Shown: positions 33,646 through 43,898, counted from the first letter of the stretch. The stretch is 64,000 nt of DNA from an uncultured Verrucomicrobiota bacterium (GCA_903904685.1 CAIVDS010000021.1:1-64000), one strand, 5' to 3'. A program made the numbers and translations. Notes: a model not told the origin generated them from the sequence alone.

Positions 33646-35298
33646 ATGAAAAAACCCTTTCTGCTGCTCTGTGCAGGCATGTTCGGTCTTGCCAATCTTA
33701 CCGGTCTCCACGCCGAAGTGAAGCTTCCAGCGATCTTCGGCGACCACATGGTCCTTCAGCAGGAAGCCAAGCTTCCTGTCTGGGGTTGGGCCGATCCGGG
33801 CGAAAAGGTTGTCGTGACCTTCGGTGCCGCGAAAGCCGAAGCGACCGCCGGAGCCGATGGCAAATGGCGGATCAATCTCCCTGCCGTTCCGGCAGGGATA
33901 CCGCCAGGCGTGCTCGTCGTCGCGGGGAAAAATGTGATCACGATTTCCGATGTCTTGGTCGGAGACGTTTGGCTCTGTACAGGTCAGTCGAATATGGAGT
34001 GGCAATTGAGGTCGGCCCACAATGCCAAGGAGGAGATTCCCAAGGCCAACGACGGCCAGCTCCGGCTTTTCCACGTGCTGACCACGCTTGCCATCGAGCC
34101 TCGTGCGGATCTCATCGGTTCGTGGGAAATTTGCTCGCCTAAAACGGTGCAAAATTTCACTGCCATCGGGTATTTCTTTGGAAAGGACCTCCGGGCCGCT
34201 CTCAACCGGCCGATCGGGCTGATAGAGTCTTCGTGCGGGGGAACTTCCGTCCAAGCGTGGACAAGCCTTGCTGCCCTTGAGGCGGTCCCGTCCATTCGGC
34301 ATCATGTCGAGGCGTTCAAGCAATTTGCCGCCAACTTTCCCGGTGGTGACGCCGAGTTCGCTGCGAACCAGGAAGCCTATCGAAAATGGCAGCGGCAGGT
34401 TCACGATGATCCAACCTATCAGGCGGCGCTCAAGGATTGGACCGCCACGTCGACCAAGGCGAAGGCGGCGGGGCAGCCTGTCCCTCCGCAACCCGTTCCC
34501 TCCCTACCTGCGCCCCGAAAAATATCTTTTGGCGGTCGTTGCGCGACGATTTGGTTTAATGGCACACTTGCTCCAGTGATCCCGTATGCCATCAAGGGTG
34601 CGATCTGGTTTCAAGGGGAGGGCAATGCGGGGAGCGCTGCCGATTCACTCGAATACCGTATTCTTTTGCCGACGCTGATCGCCGACTGGCGGACGAGATG
34701 GGGGCAGGGGGACTTCCCGTTCCTTATCGGCCAGATTTCCAACACCGGCACGTTGGCGAAGACCGCCGACGAAGCAGCGAATTGGGCGCTTTTGCGCGAG
34801 TCGCAATCAAAAACCCTCTCCGTGGCCAATACCGGCATGGCTGTCTCCGTTGATCTGGATCCCGCCGGCGACGTCCACTTCACCGACAAGGTCGACGTAG
34901 GCTCCCGTTTGGCTTTGGCTGCCCGCCATGTAGCCTACGGCGAAAAGCTCGTCTATTCGGGACCTGTCTATGTCTCGATGAAAGTCGAGGGGGGGTCCGT
35001 TCGGGTCGCCTTCAAGGAGGATTCGGTTGGCGGAGGGCTGATCATTGGAAGCTCCCCGTGGAGCGATCCGAAGATGCCTCCCTTTTCCAAGACCGAGCTT
35101 CAGGGCTTCGCCATCGCGGGCGGAGATAAAAAATGGGTTTGGGCCGAGGCGAAGATCGACGGCAATACCATCGTCGTTACAAATCCAACGGTGACCAGAC
35201 CCGTCGCCGTCCGCTATGCGTGGGCGGACAATCCCCCCTGCAACCTCTACAACAAGGAGGGACTTCCCGCTTCTCCCTTTCGAACCGATCAATGGTGA
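33646..35298 (+). CDS. Sialate O-acetylesterase (second tandem copy)
   Basis: 550 residues, a close relative of the preceding gene with an intact frame. The signal peptide is MKKPFLLLCAGMFGLANLTG; next comes [20 protein letters not shown] (identical to the neighbour in most positions). Ser115 is in GDVWLCTGQSNM, then AIWFQGEGN, and VDLDPAGDVHFTDK in place of the usual IHPxxK block. The DVHFTDK substitution is odd and could alter the His/Asp region. The mature C-terminus [18 protein letters not shown] is shared with the first copy. Tandem duplication is evident. Confidence 0.88.
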   Translation: MKKPFLLLCAGMFGLANLTGLHAEVKLPAIFGDHMVLQQEAKLPVWGWADPGEKVVVTFGAAKAEATAGADGKWRINLPAVPAGIPPGVLVVAGKNVITISDVLVGDVWLCTGQSNMEWQLRSAHNAKEEIPKANDGQLRLFHVLTTLAIEPRADLIGSWEICSPKTVQNFTAIGYFFGKDLRAALNRPIGLIESSCGGTSVQAWTSLAALEAVPSIRHHVEAFKQFAANFPGGDAEFAANQEAYRKWQRQVHDDPTYQAALKDWTATSTKAKAAGQPVPPQPVPSLPAPRKISFGGRCATIWFNGTLAPVIPYAIKGAIWFQGEGNAGSAADSLEYRILLPTLIADWRTRWGQGDFPFLIGQISNTGTLAKTADEAANWALLRESQSKTLSVANTGMAVSVDLDPAGDVHFTDKVDVGSRLALAARHVAYGEKLVYSGPVYVSMKVEGGSVRVAFKEDSVGGGLIIGSSPWSDPKMPPFSKTELQGFAIAGGDKKWVWAEAKIDGNTIVVTNPTVTRPVAVRYAWADNPPCNLYNKEGLPASPFRTDQW

Positions 35299-35324
35299 AG
35301 GGCTGATTCATCGCATATTCATTT

Positions 35325-36164
35325 ATGTTAAAACATTCCGGCCAGCTGCGTTTTTTGATGCGACTTGTCATTTTTGTGGCGCTTGTCCCGTGCGTGAATG
35401 CCTCCGGCGACACGCCGTTCCTGACAAAGGGTGAGAACATCAAAGTGATGCCAATCGGCGACTCCATCACATTGGGAAAAAACGATGGTTTGGGTGGATA
35501 CCGTCGAGTCCTCTACGAGTGGCTGCTTTCCGGTGGTTACCGGATAACGTATGTGGGTAAACAGAATCTGGTCTGCCATGGCCCGGCCACCTGCTCCGAT
35601 GGTTCCATTCCCTGGCACGAGGGCTACGGCAGTTTCCGCACCGACATGATCTTGAACGGGGGAACGGCCGAAAAAGAGGTTGCTCCGCCTCTGACGACCA
35701 CGCTGGCCAATTTTAAACCTGACATCGTGCTGTTGATGCTCGGCACCAACGACATCATTCAAAACTACCAGTTGGATGCGCTCGAGGCTCGGCTCGAGAA
35801 AATCATCGAGACGATCTATGCGGCCAATAGAAAGACGATGATCGTCGTGGCAAGCATCGCTCCGATCAAAACCCCGAAGTGGGCGGAGAAGGAGTCCCGG
35901 GTTGTTTCTTACAACACGGCTCTTGCCGCCTTGGTTAAAAAACAGGCGGCACTGGGCCATAAGATTGCCTTTGCCGATGTGCATGCGTCGCTCGTCGAGC
36001 GTGGTTTGAGCGGGGATGGCGTGCATCCCGGTAATCAGGGTTATGCACAGATGGCCCAGGTGTTTTACCGTGTGTTGACCGGCGGGGAGCCTCCGCAGAT
36101 CGATCGGAAAAATCCTCTCTTGGTGCCACCGCCGGCACCGTCAGAAACCGGCGTCGGTAAGTGA
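35325..36164 (+). CDS. Secreted SGNH/GDSL esterase
   Basis: 279 residues with an N-terminal hydrophobic stretch (LMRLVIFVALVPCVNA). SGNH blocks: VMPIGDSITLG (Ser47), GYGSFRTDM, LMLGTNDII, and SGDGVHPGNQGY carrying the catalytic Asp-His. This is the acyl-esterase type often called GDSL lipase or acetylxylan esterase (CE2/CE3-like). It is 26 bases after the O-acetylesterase and 7 bases before the GH101-like gene, so it belongs to the same transcript. Substrate is likely an O-acylated glycan. Confidence 0.85.
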   Translation: MLKHSGQLRFLMRLVIFVALVPCVNASGDTPFLTKGENIKVMPIGDSITLGKNDGLGGYRRVLYEWLLSGGYRITYVGKQNLVCHGPATCSDGSIPWHEGYGSFRTDMILNGGTAEKEVAPPLTTTLANFKPDIVLLMLGTNDIIQNYQLDALEARLEKIIETIYAANRKTMIVVASIAPIKTPKWAEKESRVVSYNTALAALVKKQAALGHKIAFADVHASLVERGLSGDGVHPGNQGYAQMAQVFYRVLTGGEPPQIDRKNPLLVPPPAPSETGVGK

Positions 36165-36171
36165 TTTTACC

Positions 36172-38049
36172 ATGACCGAATCTTTCGTTAATCACGCGCC
36201 CGATTTCGTCCGGGGTACTTTCATCTGGCGCATCGTCATTCCCGACGGCTCCAACAACATCTCGCGTGCGGCCGAGGCTATCGCGGGCGTCCAGAACCTT
36301 CTGGATAACACGGTGCGAAGCTGCGTCATCACCAATGGCTTCATTGGCCTCGACGACGTGTTCCCCAACTGGGACGGCACTTGGCCCTACATCTTGCGCC
36401 CGACCTACCGTGCCGGACACAACTGGGACAATATCGCTAATTTTATGCTGGAGATGCGCGATCGGCACAACGCCTGGATCAGTTTCCACACCAATGTGAC
36501 CGACGTGAATGTGGGCCTGCGCGAGCATCCCGAGATGCTGGCATTCTTTGAACGGTTGCAGGCGGCCGATGCCCTTTTTACCCGCAATGGCTATGGGTGC
36601 GGGATTCCCTTCAAGGGGAACGCCTACATCCCGCGCACCATTCCTGTGCATAAGGCTACGATGGACTACGTGAAGCCTGGCGAGGCCGCCGACATTTTCG
36701 CCATCGTCAACTACAAGAATTTCTGGGACTCGGGTCTGGCGAAGGAGATGCTCGATGCGTTTTTTGAGAACCTTCCATATCCGCCGCTCATGCTCTACGT
36801 CGACGTGCTCACGACGACGGGCAGCAACCTCACCGCCGGCCTGCCCGACGGTTTGCTCGGCGGCAGCGAGGCGACCCAGATCGAAGGTCGCAAAGCGATC
36901 CTTGATTATATCAAGAGCAAGGGCACCGAGCCCGGCGGTGAAAGTCCGTCCTGGTGGACGCGATACAACTGGAACCACGGCGGCATGTCGCTCAACGATT
37001 ACAGCCGCATCGAGACTGGATGGGCGCAGGGCTGCATGGCTTGGCGCGGAGCAGAGTGGCAGCATGTTTACGGCAATTTGGGCGCCTATTCGCTGGATGT
37101 GGACGGGCAGTTGATGGCCAAGGACACCAAGTATCTTGCCGCCGAAGGTGGCGGCGTCCTGATGACCGGGATGAGCGATGACGCCCCTGTGGCGACATTC
37201 TCGGAAACAGCCGAATGGCGCACATTGGACCAGGTAGTCGAGGGCTTTTACCTGACCGCGATTCAGGAGCTTTATCACATTGGCAAGGGCAACGTGCGAC
37301 TACCCGGAGGCGCCGGCATCACCCGGCTCGACGAGCATCGTGGCCGTATCCGTCCGGACAGGTTTGACGTCTATTCGGCCGATAAAAAATGGCTGGCTGG
37401 GACCCCCGCCAGCGAGGGCAAGCTCACCGCACCCTGTGTCGCCGAGGCCGATCGCCACGCCACCAACGGTTTTGTTATCGGCAAGCTCGACGAAAGCCTG
37501 CAAGGAGCCTGCACGGTCACCGTTCAAATTCCGTCCGAAGCCGAGGGCGAGGGCTTCGTGGTCATCCGCTATGACTCGGTGCAGGGCGGCACCGCCGAGA
37601 TCGAAGTCAACGGAGAGTCTCTGGGTGAGATCGATTTTCCCGCCTCGGCCAAACCGGCCGTTTTCGGCGATCGTGCGGTTTCCGTGCGACTGCTGGCGGG
37701 GGTGAACACGATCACGGTGCGCAAGGGGAGCATCCACGCGGCATGGAGCGACGGTACCGAGGCCCGTTGGGACGCGTGCGGTTTTCGCGCGTGGAATGGC
37801 GACGTCGTCTTTGGCGTCGGTTATGATCGCATGTGGCCCGACACTTGGAGCGGTGCGAAGAAGATATATTTCTACAGCCGCGATGGCGCCGAGCGAACCT
37901 GGCAATTGCCGCCAGAATGGGCCGACCGCACGGGCGTCGCATTGTGCCGGCTCACCAAATCAGGCCGAGGCGCACCAGTTCGTATCCCCGTGACCAAGGG
38001 GCGTGTGACCCCTGCGTTGCCGCCCGGCGTGCCTTGCGTAATCGAATAA
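36172..38049 (+). CDS. Cytosolic GH101-like paralogue
   Basis: 625 residues with no signal peptide, clearly homologous to the secreted protein at 29857. Shared features: DRHNAWISFHTNVTDVNVG, NYKNFWDSGLAKEML, and the strand LMLYVDVLTTTGSN with Asp211. The same GH101-style ending occurs (TWSGAKKIYFYSRDGAERTW, LCRLTKSGRG, LPPGVPCVIE). If both are active, one would cut outside and one on imported oligosaccharides, an arrangement I have not seen described for this family. It starts 7 bases after the SGNH gene. Confidence 0.65.
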   Translation: MTESFVNHAPDFVRGTFIWRIVIPDGSNNISRAAEAIAGVQNLLDNTVRSCVITNGFIGLDDVFPNWDGTWPYILRPTYRAGHNWDNIANFMLEMRDRHNAWISFHTNVTDVNVGLREHPEMLAFFERLQAADALFTRNGYGCGIPFKGNAYIPRTIPVHKATMDYVKPGEAADIFAIVNYKNFWDSGLAKEMLDAFFENLPYPPLMLYVDVLTTTGSNLTAGLPDGLLGGSEATQIEGRKAILDYIKSKGTEPGGESPSWWTRYNWNHGGMSLNDYSRIETGWAQGCMAWRGAEWQHVYGNLGAYSLDVDGQLMAKDTKYLAAEGGGVLMTGMSDDAPVATFSETAEWRTLDQVVEGFYLTAIQELYHIGKGNVRLPGGAGITRLDEHRGRIRPDRFDVYSADKKWLAGTPASEGKLTAPCVAEADRHATNGFVIGKLDESLQGACTVTVQIPSEAEGEGFVVIRYDSVQGGTAEIEVNGESLGEIDFPASAKPAVFGDRAVSVRLLAGVNTITVRKGSIHAAWSDGTEARWDACGFRAWNGDVVFGVGYDRMWPDTWSGAKKIYFYSRDGAERTWQLPPEWADRTGVALCRLTKSGRGAPVRIPVTKGRVTPALPPGVPCVIE

Positions 38050-38067
38050 CGAAAGAATACTCCAATT

Positions 38068-38640
38068 ATGGAAAACCCTTGGATACAAATCGGCGTGTGG
38101 GGCGACAGCATCGTGCATGGCGGCTGCGATCCGGTGATGGGCGGCTGGGTCAACCGCCTGCGGCTCTACCTGTGGTCACGGGGTATGGGCGACCATGTCT
38201 TTAACTTAGGTTTAGGTGGCAACAACAGCACCGACGTGCTCAATCGCATTGAGCCAGAGCTGCGCGCCCGGCGCGTACAGGTGGATCATGTGATGATCGG
38301 CGTAGGGGTGAATGATCTGCTGCATCCCACCCAGCCCATGCCACTGGAAGTGTTTGCGCAGAATCTACGAGACATCATCGCCATCGTGCGCACCTTGGGA
38401 AAATCGCCCCATTTGCTCAGTATGATTCCAATCCAAAAAGATCCGGAGAAATGGGTGGCTTACAATGCAATCATGGAACGTGTGGCGGCAGATACCGGTG
38501 CCGGTTGGATCGATCTGCGCAATTGTCTGATCGCTTCCGACTTGCCGGACCTCGTGCATCCCGATGCCAAGGGGCATGAGAAGGTGTTTCAAGCGGTCAA
38601 GGATCACTTGATTCGTGTTGGAATCATTCCGGAGGAATGA
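38068..38640 (+). CDS. Cytosolic SGNH/GDSL hydrolase
   Basis: 190 residues, no signal peptide. IGVWGDSIVHGG puts the nucleophile at Ser14; LGLGGNNSTDVL is block II, MIGVGVNDLL is block III and DLVHPDAKGHEKV supplies Asp and His. The short length is that of single-domain TesA-like or rhamnogalacturonan acetylesterase-like enzymes. It is 18 bases after the cytosolic GH101-like gene, suggesting it removes acyl groups from the same oligosaccharide. Confidence 0.82.
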   Translation: MENPWIQIGVWGDSIVHGGCDPVMGGWVNRLRLYLWSRGMGDHVFNLGLGGNNSTDVLNRIEPELRARRVQVDHVMIGVGVNDLLHPTQPMPLEVFAQNLRDIIAIVRTLGKSPHLLSMIPIQKDPEKWVAYNAIMERVAADTGAGWIDLRNCLIASDLPDLVHPDAKGHEKVFQAVKDHLIRVGIIPEE

Positions 38641-38717
38641 TCTGCATCCTGGAAATTCTCCCTGTCTGGGTGCGACTGTGTGTTTACTTGGAGGATGCGG
38701 CGCTTTAGACCGAAACC

Positions 38718-39808
38718 ATGGCAACCCCCCGGGTCACCCTGCGCAGCATTGCCGGTGTGCTCAATCTTCATCACTCCACCGTATCGCGGGCGTTGAAAAA
38801 CGACCGCCGTATTCCGCCGGAGACTCGGGAGCGAGTGCTTAAAGCCACGAGGGAACTTGGTTATCAGCCCGATCCCATGTTGTCGGCGCTGATGACATAT
38901 CGGAAAAGTCGGGCCACCCGTGAGCGGTATCGGGCGACGCTGGGTTGGATCACGAATTATCCCACGAAGGACGGCTGGCGCGAGTATGAGAAGAACGCGT
39001 ATTTTCGCGGCGCGACACGGCGGGCGCACGAACTTGGCTACATGCTGGAAGAATTCTGGCTGGCCGAACCGGGACTCACGCAGAAACGGGCGATCCAGAT
39101 CCTTGAGGCGCGCAACATCCACGGGCTTTTTTTATCCCGTCTCCGCGATCGCGCGCACACCTGTTGCTTGACTGGAGCCGGTTTGCGGCGATCACGTTCG
39201 GCCGTTCTCTGGCGAGGCCGGTTTTCCACAATGTGGACAATGACCATTTCCGTTCGCTGGCCCTGCTCATGCGCCAGCTCAGGCGATTGGGCTACCAGCG
39301 GCCGGGATTCGCCTGCTGGCCGCGCATCCACGAGTCGAACGACCGTGCATGGGCGGCGGCTTTCGGGGCCTACCAAAGTCTGCCGCCGAGAAAACAGGTT
39401 CCGATTTTCATGCATCAGCCTTGGACTCGAAAGGCGTTCAGGCAGTGGTTTTTTGAGTGCAAACCCGATGTGGTCGTGACCCATGACGAGACTTTGTTGG
39501 CGTGGATTGAGGCGTGGGGGTTGAAGGTGCCCCGGGATGTGGGTTTTGCGCTGGCGGCCAAGCACGGGGAAGCGTCCTTGCGTTGTGCAGGGATTGACGA
39601 AAACAGCGAGACGGTCGCCGAGGTGGCGGTAAACGTCTTGGTGGATATGATCAACCGCGGTGAAACCGGCATTCCTCTCCGACCGATCTCGACGCTGGTG
39701 GAAGGCTGTTGGATTGCAGGCGAGACTCTGCGGAGCCAGACCTTGGTTCCGGTGGGTAACGCCGCAGCGGATACCGGTGAGGTCGATGAGGTCCCACAGA
39801 TCGAGTGA
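38718..39808 (+). CDS. LacI-family transcriptional regulator, frameshifted
   Basis: The N-terminus (MATPRVTLRSIAGVLNLHHSTVSRALKNDRR, split: HTH about 6-25, hinge to 60) is a canonical LacI DNA-binding domain. The periplasmic-binding-like domain continues to IHGLF. At 39127-39133 there are seven T bases; eight would restore GLFFIPSPRSRAHLLLDW and join the second frame, which carries LDWSRFAAITFGRSL, DVVVTHDETLLAWIEAWGLKVPRDVGFA and the rest to 39808. Repaired length is about 363 residues, normal for LacI. It probably controls the neighbouring glycan genes. Confidence 0.85.
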
Positions 39809-39872
39809 GCGAGACAGAAACCGCGGCGCCGGTTATTGCGTGACTCTTGGTTCCTGTTAGTTTTGGGAGCAG

Positions 39873-39902
39873 AAAAGCTGGGAGACGGTCAGGTCTCCCG
39901 GC
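39873..39902 (-). terminator. Intrinsic terminator for the minus-strand giant gene
   Basis: On the minus strand, GCCGGGAGAC (39902 to 39893) pairs with GTCTCCCAGC (39886 to 39877), one G-U pair in ten, around a 6-base loop, and is followed by TTTTC. It lies 24 bases after the stop codon of the minus-strand gene at 39926. In the plus direction the hairpin also ends the convergent LacI transcript but without a T-run. Confidence 0.8.
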
Positions 39903-39925
39903 TTCAAGGGGCGCGGAGCAGGTGA

Positions 39926-42900
39926 TTATTTGCCCAGCGTGATCCTACCCCAGCGGGTGGGATCTAGACGGGCTTCGCTTGGCACGTCGGAGACGAGTCC
40001 GGTTGATTTGTCATGCCAGTAGAGGCGGGAGGCACGGTTGGTGCCAGATGGATCGGAGAAGATCACGCCGACAATGCCTTTTAGCTCGGGTGTCTTGACG
40101 AGATTGAGGCCGAGGTCAGCGAGGGGGACGGTGAGCAGCACGCTGTAGCCGCGCAAACCGACCGAGACGGCAACCTTTGCGGAAGCGAGGCGCTTCACGA
40201 TGTCGAAGTTCTGCGCGTTGGCCGTGTTGTTGGCGACCATGTAGGTCGATGGGTTCTCCTTCACCGTGGCTGTCTTCTGCCAGTAGACGACAGTGTTGGT
40301 TCCTGCGATCGGAGCGGCGAGCAGGCGAACGAGCCCGCGACCGGGAACGTCGAGCTGCAGATCGACGCAATCTCCCCCGATGAAGGCGTGGGTGAAGCGA
40401 CCTTCGCCATTTTTCCACGGGTTGGCGTCGTTGACCTGCCAGGCGACGGCGAGATTTTTGCCGTCTTGGCCGAGGGCGACACGGAACCAGCGAGTGGCAT
40501 CGCCAGACTCCTGCACACGCACCGTTTCGACGCCATCGATGAGGGACTGTTGGGTGCCGGCATCAGGAGAAACGGGGTCCTTGGGCAGGATGGCGCGGGA
40601 GATTATGAGGGCTTCGGGCTCCGTGGTGACGGAAGAAGTTTTCGTCTGGGAGAGCTTCACCCCTTCTGCGATCTGCGCATCCGTAAGACGGAGCTTCATG
40701 GTTTGCTGCCGGGTGGTGTCGAGGCCGAGGATCTCGACCAGGCGGTAAGAGGCTCCTCCGAGTTGGGCGAGCACGCGGCCCTTCTCGTCACGCCAGATAA
40801 AGCCACCAAAGGATTCCTGACCGACGAAGGTCTCGTCGAGAGTGACATCGCCCTTGGAATCCTGGAGAATGCTGGAAAGATAGATCCCGTCAGTGGACAT
40901 GAGGAACCACTCGCCGCGATCGCCGCCGATGGCTGTGATGCTGCCGACACCGGGGACCTTTTCGACGATGCCGTTGCTGCGGAAAGGCGCGATCAGCAGG
41001 CCGCGGTGGGCGGCGGGGGCATCGTGACGGCCATAGAGGTTGGGGTAGCTGCCAGTGTGGCCATCCACGGTGGCGAAATTGATGCCGTCAGAAACGTTGC
41101 CGGCATCATCCATGACCACGGTGCCCGACCCGTTGGAGCGAAAATCCGGCCTGAAAGCATTAGGCAACTTTTCTGGGTTTTTGAAATCGTAAAGAGGGAC
41201 GCCGGTGGGAGACAGCCCCTTAAGCCGATAGACGAGCTGGTCGGGGGTGATGAAGGTGAGGTCGGGACGCATCCAACCGTTGCTCCAGTAGTGGTGATTT
41301 CCTTGGAAGCCTGCGACGGTCTCGCCGGGGTCTTCGATACCGTTATCATTGAGGTCGGTCCAGACGCTGCCGGGGGCTGCTTTTTTCCCGCCGGAGGCAT
41401 AATCGATGCGCACGACGGTCTTGAAAACGCCCTCGGCGTTGCGCTTGGCGATAATAACGTAGTCCTGCTTGTTGTAGCCGGGCACGCTGACGGCGTATTC
41501 ATGGCCCTTGTAGGAGTATATCAAACCGCGGGTTTTGCTGAGCTCGGGGTGGAAGACGAGCGGGGTTTCCGCCGTCGGGCGGTTATAAATATCGGGGTGG
41601 GGATCAAGCTTGAACTCGACGCCGAAGGCGATGAAGCGCGTCGAATCCTGGGTGAAGGGGAAGCCGGCCATCGCGCCGTAGTCGGCGCTGCCCCAGTATT
41701 GGGCGAGGAGCTGGCCTTCGGGGTTCCAGCGCGTGATGCGACGGCAGGACTGCACGGACTCGGCGATCCAGAGCTGGCCCTTGGCGTCAAAATCGAGGCC
41801 GAGGGGTTTGATAAAATTGGTGTCGATGAACTTCCCCGGGGGTCGCTGGCCATCGACGGCGGCATAGGCCTGGCCGAGAGTCTTTAGCAGCGTGCCCTTG
41901 GCGTCGTAGACGAAGACCTGATTGGTGCCGATGTCGCTGATCGCGAAACGGGCGCCATCCTCGCTCTCGGCGAGACGGGCGGGCTGGATGAGTCCGTGTG
42001 CGGTGAAGACCTTGGCCTTGGGTTTGCCGGAGAAGTCAAGGCGGGCGACGGTGCCGTCGGCGAAGAGACCGGTGAGGTTTTCATCACGGTCGTTGACGGC
42101 GATGAGTCCGGGGATGTCGGACGCGGACGCGGTTTTGCCGGTGGAGGCGTCGATGATGAAGAGGCCCTTGGCGGGAACGAAGACGTAGAGTTTGCCCGCG
42201 CTCACGGCGACGGTGCTGGTGTCGGGGACGTCGGCAATGGCCAAGTCCATGAGGGAGGCGGGGCTGTGGTCGGCGTCATCGAAGAGCACAAGCTTGCCGG
42301 TTTGGATGTCGAAGCGGCGAAGAAGAACCTTGTTGGTGTAGGATTCGCGGGAGAAGGTGTAGACGTATTTTTCTCCGATGGTCGCATCGAGTATCTCGGA
42401 GCTGTCGGACCATTGGATGATGCCTTCAGGACTGGTGCGCAGGACGCCTGAAGTGCCTTCGGTGCCGGTGAAGCCGATGATGGTCACGTCACCGCGGGTG
42501 GCGACAGTAGTAGGGTGGCCGTGGTTGCTGCCCCAGTAGCGGGCGCCCTTGTCGGTCGACCACGGCGGAGTGGCGGCGTTGTAGAGGCTGTTGTAGAGAC
42601 GCACGGTGATGGGCGCGTGATCCACGATGCGGACAGTGTATTCGCCGGGAGGGAGGGGGCTGCCTTTGTCGTCGAGGCCGTCCCAGAAGTCGGTGTTGGT
42701 ACCCTTGGAACGAGGGTACTGCCCGATGAGGTTGCGCACGCGGACACCTTGGGCGTTGTCGATGGCGATGGTGACGTCACGATCGTCGGGCAACGTGTAG
42801 GTTATGGCGACGGGCCCTTGGGTGTCATAATTGATGAATTGCTTGAGCCGGGCGGCCTGGAGCGCCTTCTGCGCGGCGGTAATACCAAGATTGCCCTTGT

Positions 42901-43702
42901 CCGAGAGAACGGCTCGGCCCCAGCCGTCGCGGGCGCGAAAGAAAAAGATTCGGTTGACCTTGTCGTTCTTCATATTGTCCACGAGGCGGTGGATGAGAGA
43001 AGTGCCATCGGAGGATCCCCACATGTCTTCGATGCCGAAGATGAATGAATCGCCCGCCTTGAGCGGCTTGCCGCTGGTACGCAGGTAGCCCCATGGCCAG
43101 AAGGCCTCCATGTTGTAACCCTGTCCATCGTCCCACGGACGGAATGCAATCTTGCCGCCGAATGCATCCATGGTGACGCCGTATTTCTCCAGTTGGTCGG
43201 GGCGTTCGGGGCCGGTGCCGTCGTAAGGAGGCTTCGATCTCAATCCACCGTGATGGACGATGATGTAGGGTTTCTGCTCCGAGGAGGAGTAGAACATGTT
43301 GATGTGCATCTGATGTTCCTCGGGCGTCTTGTCGTCAAAGATGAGGCGGCCTTGGAAGGCGTCGGCACGCCAGCTTTGGGAAAAGTCCTTGCCGCGGGTG
43401 GCGTTCTTCATCGGGGAAAGATCCGCGTAGCGGCAGAGCAGGTAGATGCCTTTCTCGTCCCACATGGCATGGGTCCAGACGGAGTATTTCTTGACGAGGG
43501 TGGGGTCGTTGTAGCTCCAGATGCCGGCGGAGAGATCCCAATCTTTATCCGATCCGTCGATGGTCACAGGGCCGGGTGTGGGCACGACCGTGATCTCACG
43601 ATTATTGGAAGTTGGGTTTTGAACGTCGTCCTGGGCAAATATCGGGGATGTGAAAATCAAAAGCAGGGCGAGAACAGGTGTGATTGGCAGGCGAGAGGAC
43701 AT
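39926..43702 (-). CDS. Giant secreted CBM9/FlgD-Ig/propeller protein (paralogue)
   Basis: 1258 residues from MSSRLPITPVLALLLIFTSPIFAQ, a good signal peptide; the frame is open to 43846, but that leader lacks one. Residues about 40-240 are CBM9/DOMON-like (VTIDGSDKDWDLSAG, YSVWTHAMWDEKGIYLLCRY). About 300-380 is a FlgD-like Ig domain (YTLPDDRDVTIAIDNAQG, FWDGLDDKG). The middle is propeller-like (FIKPLGLDFDAKGQLWIAES). From about 1080 a second CBM9-like domain ends the protein, closing with RLYWHDKSTGLVSDVPSEA, matching the end of the 16511 protein. Function unknown; likely surface glycan binding or scaffolding. Confidence 0.7.
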   Translation of the reverse strand: MSSRLPITPVLALLLIFTSPIFAQDDVQNPTSNNREITVVPTPGPVTIDGSDKDWDLSAGIWSYNDPTLVKKYSVWTHAMWDEKGIYLLCRYADLSPMKNATRGKDFSQSWRADAFQGRLIFDDKTPEEHQMHINMFYSSSEQKPYIIVHHGGLRSKPPYDGTGPERPDQLEKYGVTMDAFGGKIAFRPWDDGQGYNMEAFWPWGYLRTSGKPLKAGDSFIFGIEDMWGSSDGTSLIHRLVDNMKNDKVNRIFFFRARDGWGRAVLSDKGNLGITAAQKALQAARLKQFINYDTQGPVAITYTLPDDRDVTIAIDNAQGVRVRNLIGQYPRSKGTNTDFWDGLDDKGSPLPPGEYTVRIVDHAPITVRLYNSLYNAATPPWSTDKGARYWGSNHGHPTTVATRGDVTIIGFTGTEGTSGVLRTSPEGIIQWSDSSEILDATIGEKYVYTFSRESYTNKVLLRRFDIQTGKLVLFDDADHSPASLMDLAIADVPDTSTVAVSAGKLYVFVPAKGLFIIDASTGKTASASDIPGLIAVNDRDENLTGLFADGTVARLDFSGKPKAKVFTAHGLIQPARLAESEDGARFAISDIGTNQVFVYDAKGTLLKTLGQAYAAVDGQRPPGKFIDTNFIKPLGLDFDAKGQLWIAESVQSCRRITRWNPEGQLLAQYWGSADYGAMAGFPFTQDSTRFIAFGVEFKLDPHPDIYNRPTAETPLVFHPELSKTRGLIYSYKGHEYAVSVPGYNKQDYVIIAKRNAEGVFKTVVRIDYASGGKKAAPGSVWTDLNDNGIEDPGETVAGFQGNHHYWSNGWMRPDLTFITPDQLVYRLKGLSPTGVPLYDFKNPEKLPNAFRPDFRSNGSGTVVMDDAGNVSDGINFATVDGHTGSYPNLYGRHDAPAAHRGLLIAPFRSNGIVEKVPGVGSITAIGGDRGEWFLMSTDGIYLSSILQDSKGDVTLDETFVGQESFGGFIWRDEKGRVLAQLGGASYRLVEILGLDTTRQQTMKLRLTDAQIAEGVKLSQTKTSSVTTEPEALIISRAILPKDPVSPDAGTQQSLIDGVETVRVQESGDATRWFRVALGQDGKNLAVAWQVNDANPWKNGEGRFTHAFIGGDCVDLQLDVPGRGLVRLLAAPIAGTNTVVYWQKTATVKENPSTYMVANNTANAQNFDIVKRLASAKVAVSVGLRGYSVLLTVPLADLGLNLVKTPELKGIVGVIFSDPSGTNRASRLYWHDKSTGLVSDVPSEARLDPTRWGRITLGK

Positions 43703-43898
43703 GGTCGGATGAGGTGAGATGAGTTGAGTCAATTGCACCAGGCGAGGTTGCGGCGCAGTTGACCAAGGGGAAAGAGAAGGCTCAGTGCATTCTCGGTTAT
43801 TCTCAATCTCCATTCTTTTCCGACAGTTTCTTCGGCTTTGGCACAAACGCTCCTTTGTCTTGAGTAGGCCAATCTGTGATCGTTACGGTGTCTATTTT

